DNA from: CAYSBK01 sp964429265
Lineage (GTDB): Bacteria > Planctomycetota > Phycisphaerae > Sedimentisphaerales > Anaerobacaceae
Direction of reading: 5' to 3'
Length of the DNA stretch: 6,318 bases
Assembly (NCBI GenBank): GCA_964429265.1
Contig: CAYSBK010000143.1
Span: forward strand, 1 to 6,318
The notes under the pieces are model-generated. The model was not told the origin of the DNA. It saw nothing but the letters and a program-made list of their open reading frames with translations, and searched no databases. Below, in pieces: positions 5,789 to 6,318 of the stretch (position 1 is its first letter; each line of letters opens with the position of its first letter). The translations under genes and the position numbers were made by a program.

Positions 5789-6318
5789 ATGAACGCCGAA
5801 CAGGTAACGGGTAAGATACTTTCGGACGCCAGGGGCGAGGCTGAAAAGATACTGCAGCAGGCGAACGAGAAGAAGCTCACCGAGCAGGCCGAGCTGGATG
5901 AGAGCCTGGCCCGCTACAACGAGCAGACGCAGATTCTGGCCCGCAAGGCTGCAGAAGACAAAAAGCGACAGATGCTGTCTGAAGCGAGGATGGACATCGC
6001 CAAACAGTACCTGGCGCAGAAGAGAAAAATCATCGACGAGGTTTTTGAGCAGGCGGGGCGGAAACTGGCGGAACTGCCCGACCAGCAGTACCGCCAGCTT
6101 ATGGCCAAGCTTATGATGGATGCGGTGGAGACGGGCGACGAAGAAATCATAGTGGACAAGAACGAAAAGAGAATCAACCACGAGTTCGTAAAGCAGTTGA
6201 ACCGCAAGCTGGGGCCCGGATTCAAGGGAAACCTGCGGCTGTCACAGCAGCGTGAGGATATCGGGGGCGGCTTTATTCTCAAGCGGGGAAAAGTACGGAC
6301 AAACGCCTCGATCAGCGT
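5789..6318 (+). CDS. ntpE: V/A-type ATPase peripheral-stalk subunit E, 3' truncated
   Basis: The frame from ATG 5789 stays open to the window end, giving 176 residues of a family usually about 185-205 long, so roughly 10-30 residues are missing. The N-terminal part, to about residue 85, is an Ala/Glu/Lys/Gln-rich helix (GEAEKILQQANEKK at 16-29) for the coiled coil with the G-like subunit. The C-terminal globular part has the expected IIVDKNE (120-126) and IGGGFILKRGKVRTNASI (158-175), which matches the conserved GGGF segment that anchors the stalk to the catalytic head. The gap after the proteolipid stop is 45 nt. GGAT at 5778-5781 is a weak ribosome binding site. An in-frame TAA at 5771 excludes a longer start. 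The next genes expected are subunits C, F, A, B and D. Confidence 0.94.
   Translation, partial: MNAEQVTGKILSDARGEAEKILQQANEKKLTEQAELDESLARYNEQTQILARKAAEDKKRQMLSEARMDIAKQYLAQKRKIIDEVFEQAGRKLAELPDQQYRQLMAKLMMDAVETGDEEIIVDKNEKRINHEFVKQLNRKLGPGFKGNLRLSQQREDIGGGFILKRGKVRTNASIS

Noticed and set aside
5779..5814. 11-codon frame starting at ATG 5779 and overlapping the start of subunit E
   Set aside because: It is very short, has no convincing ribosome binding site of its own and encodes no known leader; likely chance.
5192..6181. Minus-strand frame of 329 codons opposite the ATPase K and E genes
   Set aside because: It is the shadow of two certain genes and its product is a Leu/His/Arg-rich sequence with no family features.
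1..6318. CRISPR array, insertion sequence, phage genes or long direct repeats
   Set aside because: No spaced repeats, terminal inverted repeats or transposase/integrase-like proteins were seen by eye on either strand.

Overview
The window looks like an ordinary chromosomal stretch of a bacterium of moderately high G+C, with every supported gene on the plus strand. The organism is most likely a planctomycete-like or other deep-branching anaerobic bacterium. That placement is inferred from an archaeal/vacuolar-type (V/A) ATPase in an otherwise bacterial gene set, heavy use of the isoleucine codon ATA despite the G+C, and weak Shine-Dalgarno signals in places. No ribosomal RNA or marker gene is present to settle it.

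Layout. Bases 1-234 hold no gene I can support. A small nitroreductase-family flavoprotein follows (245-757). Next are a putative promoter and a compact 71-nt tRNA-Ala(CGC) at 821-891, then a GC-rich hairpin, then a short protein ending in a SEC-C zinc motif with one expected cysteine replaced by arginine (about 928-1239). An ACT-domain malic enzyme (1370-2755) follows and is closed by a hairpin that may terminate transcription.

The right-hand part (2941 to the window edge) is the start of a V/A-type ATPase operon. Its order is a coiled-coil peripheral-stalk subunit (NtpF/G-like), membrane subunit I (a-type), proteolipid K (c-type) and peripheral-stalk subunit E, the last cut by the window end. 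This matches the order ntpF-I-K-E in Enterococcus hirae and G-I-L-E in Thermus. The remaining subunits (C, F, A, B, D) are expected beyond the edge. The four genes encode the membrane ion channel, the rotor ring and both partners of the peripheral stalk. The proteolipid keeps all six side chains known to bind Na+ in E. hirae NtpK, so a Na+-coupled enzyme is predicted.

I see no mobile element, CRISPR array, phage gene or clearly novel system. The points most worth a second look are the Na+-site signature, the altered SEC-C motif, the unusual tRNA-Ala with its downstream neighbour, and the ACT-malic enzyme fusion.
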